Shown: piece after piece, positions 45,841 through 54,812 of the stretch
Position numbering within the stretch: the stretch's first letter is position 1
How the letters are laid out: each line of letters opens with the position of its first letter
Position numbers and translations under genes: made by a program
The notes under the pieces: model-generated
Told to the model about the DNA's origin: nothing
Database searches by the model: none
What the model saw: only the letters and a program-made list of their open reading frames with translations
DNA from: Alphaproteobacteria bacterium
Lineage (GTDB): Bacteria; Pseudomonadota; Alphaproteobacteria; Caulobacterales; Maricaulaceae
Direction: 5' to 3'
Assembly (NCBI GenBank): GCA_016124675.1
Contig: WGNG01000004.1
Location: 1 to 64,000 of the forward strand
Length of the DNA stretch: 64,000 bases

Positions 45841-46452
45841 TCACTCCGCCTCGATCAGCCCATAGGCCTCGAAGGCGCGTTGCATATAGTGCGGCTGGCA
45901 GCCGAAGCCCGCATGCAGGCCGCGCAGGTAGGCACGGCGATTGAGCGCCATTTCGCGCTCTGTGCGCGCGGCGCGCTCGATCTCGCCGGCGCCGCCGACA
46001 AAGCGCACCACAGGGCGGATCGGGTTCAGCCCGACAATCAGCGAGCGGTACTGGTCACGGGCGAGGTCGGGGGCGTCGGCCGCCAGATCCTGCCCGCGCT
46101 CCATCAAGCCGGGGTCATCGTCGTCGTCCGTGCCGTCATCAGCGTCACCGGGCGCCGGCGGCGGCGCTTCGTGATCGGGACCCAGCACGACGGTCAGGCG
46201 GGCAATGTCCTGCGCGGTGGTGGAGCAGGTGCGCCGCGCCCCCGCGCCGCCATAGGGGGTGGGTACCGTGTCATTGCCGTCATCGACCCGGATCCGCCCC
46301 GGGCGCTCGCGCGGCAGGCCGATGGCGTCTGCCCCGGCGTCGCGCGTGTCGGTGAGCATGACGTCCATGCCGCTGCGCGCGCCGCCGGCGCAGCCGGCGG
46401 CCGCCAGAAGGGCGGGGGCCGCCAGACAGATGATCATGTGTCTCAGCATCAT
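45841..46452 (-). CDS. Hypothetical lipoprotein
   Basis: A 203-residue protein with a lipoprotein signal (APALLAAAGCAGG; lipobox LAAAGC with the acylated cysteine near residue 21). It has a low-complexity acidic run (DADDGTDDDDDP) in the middle and a charged, helix-rich C-terminal half (ERAARTEREMALNRRAYLRG) with one further cysteine. I recognise no family. It is a single gene next to tRNA-Lys. Expected location is the periplasmic face of the inner or outer membrane. Confidence 0.75.
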   Translation of the reverse strand: MMLRHMIICLAAPALLAAAGCAGGARSGMDVMLTDTRDAGADAIGLPRERPGRIRVDDGNDTVPTPYGGAGARRTCSTTAQDIARLTVVLGPDHEAPPPAPGDADDGTDDDDDPGLMERGQDLAADAPDLARDQYRSLIVGLNPIRPVVRFVGGAGEIERAARTEREMALNRRAYLRGLHAGFGCQPHYMQRAFEAYGLIEAE

Positions 46453-46580
46453 GCGGGGAGTGTAGCGGGCTGATTTTGGCGGGAGAATGACGCTGGCAAG
46501 GCAGTATGCGCCTGCGGCGCCGCAGCGCTTGACCCGGGCAGGGGCCGACTATAGTTTCCGCGCCTCTCCCGAAAGGGTCA

Positions 46581-46656
46581 GAGCCGATAGCTCAGCAGGT
46601 AGAGCAACTGACTTTTAATCAGTAGGTCCCGGGTTCGAGCCCCGGTCGGCTCACCA
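46581..46656 (+). tRNA. tRNA-Lys (anticodon UUU), CCA encoded
   Basis: A full cloverleaf: acceptor GAGCCGA pairs with TCGGCTC, anticodon stem ACTGA/TCAGT with loop CTTTTAA giving anticodon TTT at 46614-46616, and T-arm CCGGG-TTCGAGC-CCCGG. The discriminator is A and CCA is encoded at 46654-46656. Seventy-six bases in all. Confidence 0.97.
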
Positions 46657-46702
46657 AATAAAAACAGACACTCACAGGGCCGGTTGGCGAACGGGGGCGG
46701 AA

Positions 46703-46918
46703 CCGTTTACAGGCCCGTTTACAGTCCGCCGGTCAGGTTTTGCGTTTGGTCCGCGCGGGCGCGGCGCGCTTCAGGCGGGCTACGGTGGCCTTCAGGAGGC
46801 GCGGGGGGCCTCGCGCGCGCATGCCTTCAGACAAGGCCAGCGCGAACTCCGGACTTCCTTCCCTTCGACAGACGGTTAGAGTGATCGCGAGGACGTCCCC
46901 GGGGAACACGCAGCGCCC
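46703..46918 (-). other. Region after tRNA-Lys: paired 10-base direct repeats and a possible gene remnant
   Basis: CCGTTTACAG occurs at 46703-46712 and again at 46715-46724, a spacing of 12 bases. On the minus strand, a short open frame ends at 46733-46735 and reads ...EFALALSEGMRARG... then a basic tail KRAAPARTKRKT; it opens upstream toward the halogenase start. A tRNA 3-prime end followed by such repeats and a basic C-terminal tail is what an old integration site could look like, but the frame may be chance in high-GC DNA. The promoter of the halogenase gene must also lie here. Confidence 0.3.
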
Positions 46919-48424
46919 ATGATCTGGTCATCAGAGCCCTTGAGGCGCATCGTCATTGCGGGCGGCGGATCGGCCGGGTGGATGAGCGCGGCCGCGGCGG
47001 TCAATGCGGTGCGCGGATCGGTCGAGGTCACGCTGGTGGAGTCCGAAGCCATCGGCATTGTCGGGGTGGGCGAGGCGACGATCCCGCCAATCCGCCAGTT
47101 CAATCAGGCGCTGGGCCTGAGCGAGGCGGAGTTCCTGCGCGAGACCAAAGGCTCGATCAAGCTCGGCATCGAATTTGTGAACTGGGGCGCGGCGGGCAGC
47201 CGGTATTTCCATCCCTTCGGGACATACGGGCGCGATTTTGATGCGGTGGCGCTGCATCATTACTGGCTGAAGGCCAGAGCGCAGGGCGAGACGGCGGCGC
47301 TGGACGAGCACGCCTTTGCGTTTGCGCTGGCGCGCCAGAACCGCTTCATCCCGCCGGTGGCCGACCGCCGGATGATCCAGTCGACGCACGATTACGCCTA
47401 TCATTTCGATGCGGCGCTCTATGGCCAGTATCTGCGCCGCTATGCCGAGGCGCGCGGGGCGCAGCGTGTGGAAGGGCGCATCAAGCAGGTGCGCCAGGAC
47501 GCGCAGACCGGCTTCATCACCGCGCTGGATCTCGACGACGGGCGGGTGGTGGAGGGCGATTTCTTCATCGACTGCACCGGGTTTCGCGCCGTGCTGATCG
47601 GCGAGGCGATGGGGGCCGGTTTCGTGGACTGGGCACACTGGCTGCCGTGCGACCGTGCGGTGGCGGCGCCGTGCGCCCGGGGGGGTGAGTTCACGCCCTA
47701 TACCCGCTCCACGGCCCATGAAGCAGGCTGGCAATGGCGCATCCCGCTGCAGCACCGCACCGGCAACGGCCATGTCCATTGCAGCGCCTTCATCAGCGAG
47801 GAGGCGGCGGTGCGCACCCTCCTGGACAATCTTGACGGCGACCTGCTGGACACGCCGCGCACCATCACCTTCCGCACCGGCCGGCGCAGCGATTTCTGGC
47901 GGGGCAATTGTGTCGCCATCGGGCTGGCCGCCGGTTTCATGGAGCCGCTGGAATCCACCTCGCTGCACCTGATCCAGTCGGGGCTGCAGCGCTGGCTGGC
48001 CCTGTTTCCCTCGCGCAGCCCCGACCCGGGCGCGGCCGCCGAGTACAACCGGCTGACCGTGCAGGAATATGAGCGCATCCGCGATTTCCTGATCCTGCAC
48101 TATCACGCCAATACCCGCGAGGATGGCGAGCTGTGGCGGTATTGCCGGACCATGGCGATCCCTGACACGCTGGCCTGGAAGATCGACCAGTTCCGCGCCG
48201 GCGGACGCCTGGTCTCAGGCCAGATAGAGCTGTTCCTCAATCCCAGCTGGCTGGCCGTGCTGGTGGGGCAGGGGATCGAGCCGCAGACATGGGACCCGCT
48301 CGCCGATCTCAGGGGCGTGGACGGCGCGCGCCAGCTGGCGGGCCTGCGGAAGGTCGCCGCCGAGGCCGCCGCTGCGGCGCCCGGTCACGCCGCCTGGCTG
48401 GACGCGGCGCTGGGGGCGGGCTGA
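46919..48424 (+). CDS. Flavin-dependent tryptophan halogenase-family protein 1
   Basis: A 501-residue member of the FADH2-dependent halogenase family. It has the FAD motif GGGSAGWM (residues 15-22), the catalytic-lysine segment SIKLGIEF with K81 at the position of PrnA K79, the halogenase motif WQWRIP (W271-P276) and EPLESTS. So both hallmark residues for making and using hypohalous acid via lysine are present. The family also includes Caulobacter-type paralogues that sit beside TonB-dependent sugar receptors and have no known substrate. It converges on its paralogue, with seven bases between stops. Confidence 0.9.
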   Translation: MIWSSEPLRRIVIAGGGSAGWMSAAAAVNAVRGSVEVTLVESEAIGIVGVGEATIPPIRQFNQALGLSEAEFLRETKGSIKLGIEFVNWGAAGSRYFHPFGTYGRDFDAVALHHYWLKARAQGETAALDEHAFAFALARQNRFIPPVADRRMIQSTHDYAYHFDAALYGQYLRRYAEARGAQRVEGRIKQVRQDAQTGFITALDLDDGRVVEGDFFIDCTGFRAVLIGEAMGAGFVDWAHWLPCDRAVAAPCARGGEFTPYTRSTAHEAGWQWRIPLQHRTGNGHVHCSAFISEEAAVRTLLDNLDGDLLDTPRTITFRTGRRSDFWRGNCVAIGLAAGFMEPLESTSLHLIQSGLQRWLALFPSRSPDPGAAAEYNRLTVQEYERIRDFLILHYHANTREDGELWRYCRTMAIPDTLAWKIDQFRAGGRLVSGQIELFLNPSWLAVLVGQGIEPQTWDPLADLRGVDGARQLAGLRKVAAEAAAAAPGHAAWLDAALGAG

Positions 48425-48431
48425 GGCGGGC

Positions 48432-49952
48432 TCAGACCGCCGGCGCGGCGCAATGGCGCGCGATGAAGGCCTCGTGCGCGGGCAGCGCCTCCACGGCGCG
48501 GGCGGTGATGCGGGCAAGGTCGGCGAGATAGCCGGCGCGCTGCTGCGGCGTGATGATGTGCGCCAGCGTGCTGGCGCGCGCAGGCTCGATCCCCTGCCCG
48601 ACAAACACCTGCACCCAGCCCGGTTCGGTGAACAATTCCTCTTCCTCGCGCAAGACGCGTCCGCCTTCTTCGAACAGCGCGATCTTTTCGGCGAGCGTGC
48701 CGGGCGGATCGAGCACGCGGCGCGCGTCCCAGAACGCCTCGCCATGACGCGCATTGGCCCAGTAGTGCAGGATGAGGAAATCGCGGATGCGCACATATTC
48801 GCGCTCGGTCAGGCGGTTATAGGCCGCCCGCTCGGCATGCCCTGTGGCGCCGGGGGCAGGGAAGAGATCGATGAGGCGCTGAACGCCGGACTGGATGAGA
48901 TGGATGGAGGTGGATTCCAGCGGCTCCATGAAGCCGGCGGCCAGGCCGAGCGCCACGCAATTGGCTCGCCAGGCCTCGCGCCGGCGCCCGGTGGTGAAGC
49001 GCAAGGGGCGCGGGTCGGCGAGGGCGGGACCGGGCAGGTTCGCCAGAAGGCGCTGCGCGGCCGTGTCGTCGTCCAGGAAGGCGCTGGCATAGACCAGCCC
49101 ATTGCCGGTGCGGTGCTGCAGCGGGATGCGCCATTGCCAGCCCGCGTCATGGGCCATGGCCATGGTGTAGGGCTTGAGCGGGCGCTCGGAACCGCTGGGC
49201 ACCGCCAGCGCCCGGTCGCAGGGCAGCCAGTGCGACCAGTCCTCGAACGCGGCGCCCAGGGCGCCGCCCAGGAGGAGCGAGCGAAATCCCGTGCAGTCGA
49301 TGAAGAAATCGCCCACGATGTCGCGCCCGCCTTCGAGCGTCAGGGCGGTGATGGCGCCGCTGGCGGCGTCCTGGCGCACGGCGCGGATGACGCCTTCCTG
49401 GCGCACGACGCCGCGGAGCTCGCACACGGCGCGCAGATGCGCGGCGAACAGGGCGGCGTCGAAATGAAAGGCGTGGGCGAGACCTGCGGGCAGGCCCGGC
49501 CCGGGCGGGGCAGGGAAGGTGCGGGCGAAGCGGCCCCGGGCGGCGGCCTGCGCCGTCAGCGAATAGTCCCACAGCGATCCGGCTTCGCCCCCGGCGCGGG
49601 CGGCGAGCCAGTACTGGTGAAAGCCGGTCATGCCCAGCGGCCGGCCCAGCGGACCGAAGGCGTGCAGATAGCGCGATCCAGGTCCCGACCAGCCGGAAAA
49701 CTCGATGCCGAGCTTGAAGGTCGCCTGGGTGGCGCGGATGAACGCGTCCTCGTCGAGGCCGACGACGGCGTTGAACAGGCGGATTTGCGGGATCGTCGCC
49801 TCACCCACGCCGACAATGCCGATGGCCTCTGACTCCACCAGCGTGATCGAGATGGATGATGGCAAGCCCTGGCGCAAGGCGGCCGCGGCCATCCAGCCGG
49901 CCGTCCCGCCGCCGGCAATGACAATCGACTGGATGTGAGGGGCTTCAGTCAT
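48432..49952 (-). CDS. Flavin-dependent tryptophan halogenase-family protein 2
   Basis: A 506-residue paralogue of the preceding gene with the same hallmarks: FAD motif GGGTAGWM (residues 14-21), K80 in ATFKLGIEF, WQWRIPLQHRTGNG and EPLESTS. It lies downstream of the maltodextrin-type receptor gene on the same strand, separated by 127 bases and a strong hairpin. The two halogenases share most motifs but differ over their length, so the duplication is not recent. Substrate unknown; the genetic link with sugar receptors argues against free tryptophan. Confidence 0.9.
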   Translation of the reverse strand: MTEAPHIQSIVIAGGGTAGWMAAAALRQGLPSSISITLVESEAIGIVGVGEATIPQIRLFNAVVGLDEDAFIRATQATFKLGIEFSGWSGPGSRYLHAFGPLGRPLGMTGFHQYWLAARAGGEAGSLWDYSLTAQAAARGRFARTFPAPPGPGLPAGLAHAFHFDAALFAAHLRAVCELRGVVRQEGVIRAVRQDAASGAITALTLEGGRDIVGDFFIDCTGFRSLLLGGALGAAFEDWSHWLPCDRALAVPSGSERPLKPYTMAMAHDAGWQWRIPLQHRTGNGLVYASAFLDDDTAAQRLLANLPGPALADPRPLRFTTGRRREAWRANCVALGLAAGFMEPLESTSIHLIQSGVQRLIDLFPAPGATGHAERAAYNRLTEREYVRIRDFLILHYWANARHGEAFWDARRVLDPPGTLAEKIALFEEGGRVLREEEELFTEPGWVQVFVGQGIEPARASTLAHIITPQQRAGYLADLARITARAVEALPAHEAFIARHCAAPAV

Positions 49953-50017
49953 GTCTTTGCGCCTGTTCCGTCCCGCTTGCCCTGCAGCGGCCTGATCGCG
50001 TTATCGCAAAGGCGCGG

Positions 50018-50051
50018 AGAAAAGAAAGCCCCGCCGGCAAGCCGGCGGGGC
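50018..50051 (-). terminator. Rho-independent terminator of the maltodextrin-type receptor gene
   Basis: Perfect 11-base-pair stem GCCCCGCCGGC (50028-50038) with GCCGGCGGGGC (50041-50051) and a two-base AA loop. Read on the minus strand it lies 29 bases after the receptor stop and is followed by TTTCTTTTCTCC, a good T-run. Confidence 0.85.
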
Positions 50052-50079
50052 AGGGGGACATCGTGACCGCTAAACCCGT

Positions 50080-52821
50080 CTAGCGGCGGTAGTTGAGGCC
50101 AACGAGGAATGTGCGGCCATAGCGCTGGTAGTCGATGATCTGGCGCTGGTCGCCATTGTTGAAGGTGGCGAATTCCTCGTCGGTGAGGTTGTTGACCTGG
50201 AACAGCACCGTCAGACCGTCGAACTGTCCAGCCTGGAACTGGTAGCCGATCTGGGCGTCATAGACGGACTCCTCGCGCACCGTGCGCAGGGTGCGGCCAG
50301 CGCCGAAGCCCTGAACCTCGCCCAGGAAGTCGCCGCGGTGGCGGCGGCTGATGCGGGCCTCGAAGCCGGCGTTTTCATAATAGGCCGTGATGTTGGTGAC
50401 GTTGTCGGAGAGACCGGGAACCGTGACGATATTGCCCGGCTGAGGCTCGATCTCGCTGTCGAGGATGGAGGTGTTGGCGATCAGGCCGAACCCGTCCAGC
50501 GCCGGGTGGAGCAGGTCGCCCGGAAGCGAGAGCGAGAACTCCAGACCGCTGATATAGCCGCCCGAGAGGTTCACCGGCGCGCCGGTGACGCCCAGCGAGC
50601 TGGCCGGGGTGGCCAGGGTCTGGGTCGGGGTGAGGCCGGAGAAGTCACGCAGGAAGGTGGCGTTGTCGATGAAGGTCTCGAGATCCTTGTAGAACGCCGC
50701 CGCCGACACATAGCCCGACGAGCCGAAATAGCGCTCGATCGACACGTCGAACTGGTTGGCGATGTAGGGCCGCAGCTCGGGATTGCCGCCGCCGCCGCCC
50801 CAGTAGGACTGGCCGGTCACCAGCGGGTCCTGGTTCACGAAGGCCGGGTTCTCCGACACCTGGATGCTGGCGCGCAGCTGATCCATGCGCGCGCGCATCA
50901 AGGTGCGCGCGGCCGCCACCCGGACGAAGGTGTTGTCAGCGACTTCGAAGCTCAGATTCGCGCTTGGCAGCCATTCAGTATAGCTGACGCCGCCGGAAAT
51001 CGGCGCCGCGGTATTGCCCTGGGTGGCGAACCCGTCCGAGCCCTGGTCGGTGTGAACGATCTGCAGGCCGACATTCCCGGTCATCGGGATCGAGCCCAGA
51101 GCGCCGTCGATATTGGCCTGGGCGTAGCCGATCCAAACCGTTTCATCGACGGTCCACGCCTTGGTGGGCACATCCGGATTGGTGTTGGGACGCAGCCGGT
51201 AGACACCCTGCGAGAGCAAGGCGCGCGGGTCGTAGCTGACCATGCCGGGGATGCCGAGGAAGCCCAGCTCGGTGGAGCCGAGGATCAGGTTGGCCGGGAT
51301 CGCCGCTTCCGCTTCGCCGTTGGCCAGGCCAATGAACCATTCGTCAGCGCGCTTGCTCTTTGTGCGCTGGCTGTAGCTCACCCCGAACTCGATAGTGGTG
51401 AACGGGCCGAAGCTCACATCGCGATCCGCGCTGAAGCGCACCGCGCTGAGCTCGTCGTCAATGGAGGGCACGTTGAGATAGCCGGCCTGACCCGCCGGGT
51501 TGCCGTTGGAATCGGTGAAGATATCGCCGCCCCAGCCTTGCGGGCTGGTGAGGCGGATCAGGGCCGGGTCGGCGTAGTTCAGAATGCTGGTGAACACGGC
51601 CCCGCCGCCACCCGGAGCGATGCGGAAGCCGAGATTGTCAGACGGACCCGACTGGTTGAAGCCGGTGCCGGAATAGGATTCCAGGTTGGTGTCTTCACGC
51701 GAGACGCTGGAGTGGGACAGGTCGACCTCGCCGCGCCAGCCGGCGCCGATCTCGAAGTCGAAATTGGCGCCCAGAGACCACAGCTCGCTGTCGCGGCCCT
51801 GGTAGTCATTGCGCACCACGCCGACCACGTTGTTGAACTGGCCCTGGGTGACAAGGCCGTCCTCCACCGTATAGCCCGGCTGCAGCTGGGCGCCCGACCA
51901 GAAGAGCGGGAATTCGATGCCGCGCAGGGTCTGGTCTTCCTGATAGCTGGAATAGAAGGCATCGAGAGTCATGGAGAAGGTGTCAGTGGGCTGGTATTCC
52001 AGCACGCCGATCACGCCGGTGCGCTCGATCAGGTTGGACTGCACGAAGGGTTTCGCGCCGCCGATGATCAGCTCGCCCGCGCCGGTCTGGGGGTAGCCCC
52101 AGGCGTTGAAGCGCTCCACCTGGGTGGGGCTGTTCATGTGCGCAATGCCGAGCGCCCAGCCGAGCGTGCCTTCCTCGTTCTGGTCGATGATCGACGCGCT
52201 GAGGCGGTAGCCGGTGTCGTCGGTGCCGGCGTTCAGGGCGCCCAGATCGTTCCACTCATACCGGGCATTGGCCGCGATGGTGCGCTCGCCATGGGCGAGC
52301 GGGCGGACGGTGCGCAGGTCGACCGTGCCGGCCAGGCCCTGGCCGATCAGCTGGGCGTCCGGGGTCTTGTACACCACGACCTGGCGCAGCAGCTCGGAGG
52401 GGTATTGGTCAAACTCGACGCCGCGATTGTCGCCGACGCTCACCTGTTCGCGGCCGTTGAGCAGCGCTGTGGTGAAGTCCGGGCCAAGACCGCGCACCGA
52501 GATCACCTGCGCGCGCCCGTCGAGGCGCTGGGCGGCGAGACCGGGCAGGCGCGCCAGCGATTCGGCGATGGACACGTCCGGAAGCCGGCCGATGTCTTCG
52601 GCGGAAATGGCTTCCACAATGGAGCTGTTGGCGCGCTTTTCAGCGATCGAGCTGGCGATGCTGGCGCGGATGCCGGTGACCACGACAACGTCATCGGAGC
52701 GCGTCTCTTCAGCCTGTTCAGCGTCCTGGGCGCTGGCCTGCGCTCCCAGGCTGAGCGCCAGGGCCAGGCTGACGGCGCTGGCCGAAAGCAAGGCGCGGCG
52801 GCGGAATGTATAACGAATCAT
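50080..52821 (-). CDS. TonB-dependent receptor, maltodextrin-type (MalA-like)
   Basis: A 913-residue outer-membrane receptor of the long Caulobacter/Xanthomonas sugar class. Signal peptide ends near ASAQDA; TonB-box-like DDVVVVTGIRASI; then the class signature SSIAEKRANSSIVEAISAEDIGRLPD split by positions 55-80, LPGLAAQRLDG, VISVRGLGPDFTTALLNGRE, and a barrel ending RTFLVGLNYRR. Neighbouring glucosidases and LacI regulator indicate maltodextrin uptake. GGGGAGGA precedes the ATG at 52821. Its promoter lies in the divergent region shared with the GH13 glucosidase. Confidence 0.92.
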   Translation of the reverse strand: MIRYTFRRRALLSASAVSLALALSLGAQASAQDAEQAEETRSDDVVVVTGIRASIASSIAEKRANSSIVEAISAEDIGRLPDVSIAESLARLPGLAAQRLDGRAQVISVRGLGPDFTTALLNGREQVSVGDNRGVEFDQYPSELLRQVVVYKTPDAQLIGQGLAGTVDLRTVRPLAHGERTIAANARYEWNDLGALNAGTDDTGYRLSASIIDQNEEGTLGWALGIAHMNSPTQVERFNAWGYPQTGAGELIIGGAKPFVQSNLIERTGVIGVLEYQPTDTFSMTLDAFYSSYQEDQTLRGIEFPLFWSGAQLQPGYTVEDGLVTQGQFNNVVGVVRNDYQGRDSELWSLGANFDFEIGAGWRGEVDLSHSSVSREDTNLESYSGTGFNQSGPSDNLGFRIAPGGGGAVFTSILNYADPALIRLTSPQGWGGDIFTDSNGNPAGQAGYLNVPSIDDELSAVRFSADRDVSFGPFTTIEFGVSYSQRTKSKRADEWFIGLANGEAEAAIPANLILGSTELGFLGIPGMVSYDPRALLSQGVYRLRPNTNPDVPTKAWTVDETVWIGYAQANIDGALGSIPMTGNVGLQIVHTDQGSDGFATQGNTAAPISGGVSYTEWLPSANLSFEVADNTFVRVAAARTLMRARMDQLRASIQVSENPAFVNQDPLVTGQSYWGGGGGNPELRPYIANQFDVSIERYFGSSGYVSAAAFYKDLETFIDNATFLRDFSGLTPTQTLATPASSLGVTGAPVNLSGGYISGLEFSLSLPGDLLHPALDGFGLIANTSILDSEIEPQPGNIVTVPGLSDNVTNITAYYENAGFEARISRRHRGDFLGEVQGFGAGRTLRTVREESVYDAQIGYQFQAGQFDGLTVLFQVNNLTDEEFATFNNGDQRQIIDYQRYGRTFLVGLNYRR

Positions 52822-52877
52822 GGATGTCCTCCCCAAGAATGATGGACGACGCACGCCTGCGCTCGCCTCACTTGTGA

Positions 52878-52893
52878 TCGCAAATTAGTGCAA
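52878..52893. promoter_or_regulatory. Candidate LacI-type operator 1
   Basis: TCGCAAATTAGTGCAA fits the pattern TYGCA-N6-TGCAA, an inverted repeat 57 bases before the receptor start. The same pattern recurs at 53040, 55919 and 60509. Presumed target of the LacI-family protein encoded at 54813-55826. Confidence 0.5.
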
Positions 52894-53039
52894 GTCCGAC
52901 TTGTCATCAAGCTGATATTTTTGTGCGCGTGCGAGAAACTGGCGTCGCATAGTTGTTGCGCTGCACAATAATCAACACACTAGCGTGTGAACTCAAGGGT
53001 TTCGGCACTCGGGCGGTCCAGCTTGGCGAAAAGCAGGGC

Positions 53040-53055
53040 TTGCAAGTTAATGCAA
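53040..53055. promoter_or_regulatory. Candidate LacI-type operator 2
   Basis: TTGCAAGTTAATGCAA is a perfect TTGCA-N6-TGCAA inverted repeat 115 bases before the GH13 glucosidase start, the cleanest copy of the motif in the locus. Confidence 0.5.
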
Positions 53056-53169
53056 AGCTGTGGTCATTTGGTGACAGGATGCTGGCGCGCGGCGCGCCGA
53101 TGCGGCACAGGAGGCATGCGGGCGCAGTGGCGCGCTATGCGGCCGCGCCGCTTGAGGGAGGACACACGG

Positions 53170-54807
53170 GTGAGCCTAGCGACCATCAATCACGGCCTGG
53201 CGCCTGCGGCCCGCGCCGCCCCGACTGCGCCCTGGTGGCGCGGCGCGTCCATATACCAGATCTATCCGCGCAGCTTTGCTGATTCCAACGCCGACGGGAT
53301 TGGCGATCTCCCGGGCCTGGCGGCCCGGCTGGACTACGTCGCCGAGCTGGGCGTGGACGCGATCTGGATATCGCCCTTCTTCCGCTCCCCGATGGCGGAT
53401 TTCGGCTATGACGTGGCGGATTTTTGCGACGTGGACCCGATTTTCGGAACCATGGCCGACTTTGATCATGTGGTGGCGCGCGCCCACGCCCTCGGTCTGC
53501 GCGTCATCATTGATCAGGTTTACAGCCACACCTCCGACCAGCACGCCTGGTTCGCGCAAAGCCGCCAGTCGCGCTCAAATCCGAAGGCGGACTGGTATGT
53601 CTGGGCTGATCCGAAGGCCGACGGCTCGCCGCCCTCCAACTGGCAATCGGTGTTCGGCGGCCCGGCCTGGACCTGGGACGCGCGGCGCGGCCAGTACTAC
53701 CTGCACAATTTCCTGCCCGGGCAGCCGGATCTGAACGTGCATAATCCTGCCGTGCAGGACGCGATCATGGACACCATGCGCTTCTGGCTCGATCGCGGCG
53801 TGGACGGGTTCAGGCTGGACGCCGTCAATTTCATGATGCACGACCCGTCCTTGCGCGATAATCCGCCCGCGCCGGACGATGGCCGGGTGCGCACCCGGCC
53901 GTTTGACTATCAGCAAAAGCTCTACAACCAGTCCCACCCTGACATTGTCGGGGTGCTGGAGCGCTTGCGCCAGGTGGCGGAAGGCTACGACGCGGCCTTC
54001 CTGCTGGCTGAAGTCGGCGGCGAGCGGGCGCACGAGGAGATGCGGCTCTATACCGAACCGCCCGCCCGGCTGCACAGCGCCTACGGCTTCATGTATCTCT
54101 ACGCCGACGCCCTGACGCCCGCGCTTGTGCGCGCCGCCGAGGTGTTGTGGCCCGACGCGCCCGATCACGGCTGGCCGAGCTGGACGTTCTCAAATCATGA
54201 TGCGCCGCGCGCCATCTCGCGCTGGTCCGGCGGACGCGATCTGGACCGCTGGGCGCGCCTGACCCTGGTGCTGCTGGCGACCCTGCGCGGCAATTCCATC
54301 CTCTATCAGGGCGACGAGCTGGGCCTGCCCCAGGCCGATGTGCCGTTCGAGCGCCTGCAGGACCCGGAGGCGCTCACCAACTGGCCGCTGACGCTGGGGC
54401 GCGATGGCGCGCGCACGCCTATGCCGTGGCGCGCCGGCGAGCCGCATGCCGGGTTCAGCCCGGTAGAGCCGTGGCTGCCGGTGGACCCGCATCATTTTGC
54501 GCTGGCGGTCGACCAGCAGAGCGGGCGTGAGGATTCAACGCTGGGGCTCGCCCGGCGGGTGATGCGGATGCGCCGCAGCGCTGCGGCGCTGCGCACCGGC
54601 GCCATCCTGTTTCACGAGGCCGCCGATCCGCTTCTGGTGTTCGAGCGCAGGCACGGCGCCGAGCGTTGGCTCTGCGCCTTCAATCTGGGCTCGGCCCCGT
54701 CAGACTGGCGGCTGCCGGACGGGTGGAGCGTGGTCGAGGCCGTCAATGGCGCGCGCGCCGATGCGCCCCTGCCGGGGCTTGGCGCCCTCGTCGCCCGCCA
54801 GCGCTGA
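53170..54807 (+). CDS. GH13 alpha-glucosidase (cytoplasmic)
   Basis: A 545-residue alpha-glucosidase of the oligo-1,6-glucosidase/AglA type, which releases glucose from maltose and maltodextrins. Catalytic residues: nucleophile D217 in DGFRLDAVNF, acid E281 in LLAEVGGE and D344 in SNHDAPR. Other signatures are WWRGASIYQIYPRSFAD and GVDAIWISPFF. No signal peptide, so cytoplasmic. The GTG at 53170 was chosen over an ATG-like start 183 bases upstream because GAGGGAGGA lies directly before it. Converges on the LacI gene, with five bases between. Confidence 0.93.
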   Translation: MSLATINHGLAPAARAAPTAPWWRGASIYQIYPRSFADSNADGIGDLPGLAARLDYVAELGVDAIWISPFFRSPMADFGYDVADFCDVDPIFGTMADFDHVVARAHALGLRVIIDQVYSHTSDQHAWFAQSRQSRSNPKADWYVWADPKADGSPPSNWQSVFGGPAWTWDARRGQYYLHNFLPGQPDLNVHNPAVQDAIMDTMRFWLDRGVDGFRLDAVNFMMHDPSLRDNPPAPDDGRVRTRPFDYQQKLYNQSHPDIVGVLERLRQVAEGYDAAFLLAEVGGERAHEEMRLYTEPPARLHSAYGFMYLYADALTPALVRAAEVLWPDAPDHGWPSWTFSNHDAPRAISRWSGGRDLDRWARLTLVLLATLRGNSILYQGDELGLPQADVPFERLQDPEALTNWPLTLGRDGARTPMPWRAGEPHAGFSPVEPWLPVDPHHFALAVDQQSGREDSTLGLARRVMRMRRSAAALRTGAILFHEAADPLLVFERRHGAERWLCAFNLGSAPSDWRLPDGWSVVEAVNGARADAPLPGLGALVARQR

Positions 54808-54812
54808 GGCGC

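Larger units (their letters stand above)
52822..53169. promoter_or_regulatory. Divergent promoter region of the maltodextrin locus
   Basis: A 348-base gap between the receptor gene (leftward) and the GH13 glucosidase gene (rightward). It is AT-richer than its surroundings and carries two candidate repressor palindromes (52878-52893 and 53040-53055). GAGGGAGGA at 53154-53162 is the glucosidase ribosome site. No gene is seen in it. Confidence 0.6.

Noticed and set aside
50338-52842. An 834-residue plus-strand frame
   Set aside because: It is antisense to the maltodextrin-type receptor, which has signal peptide, plug and barrel in order.
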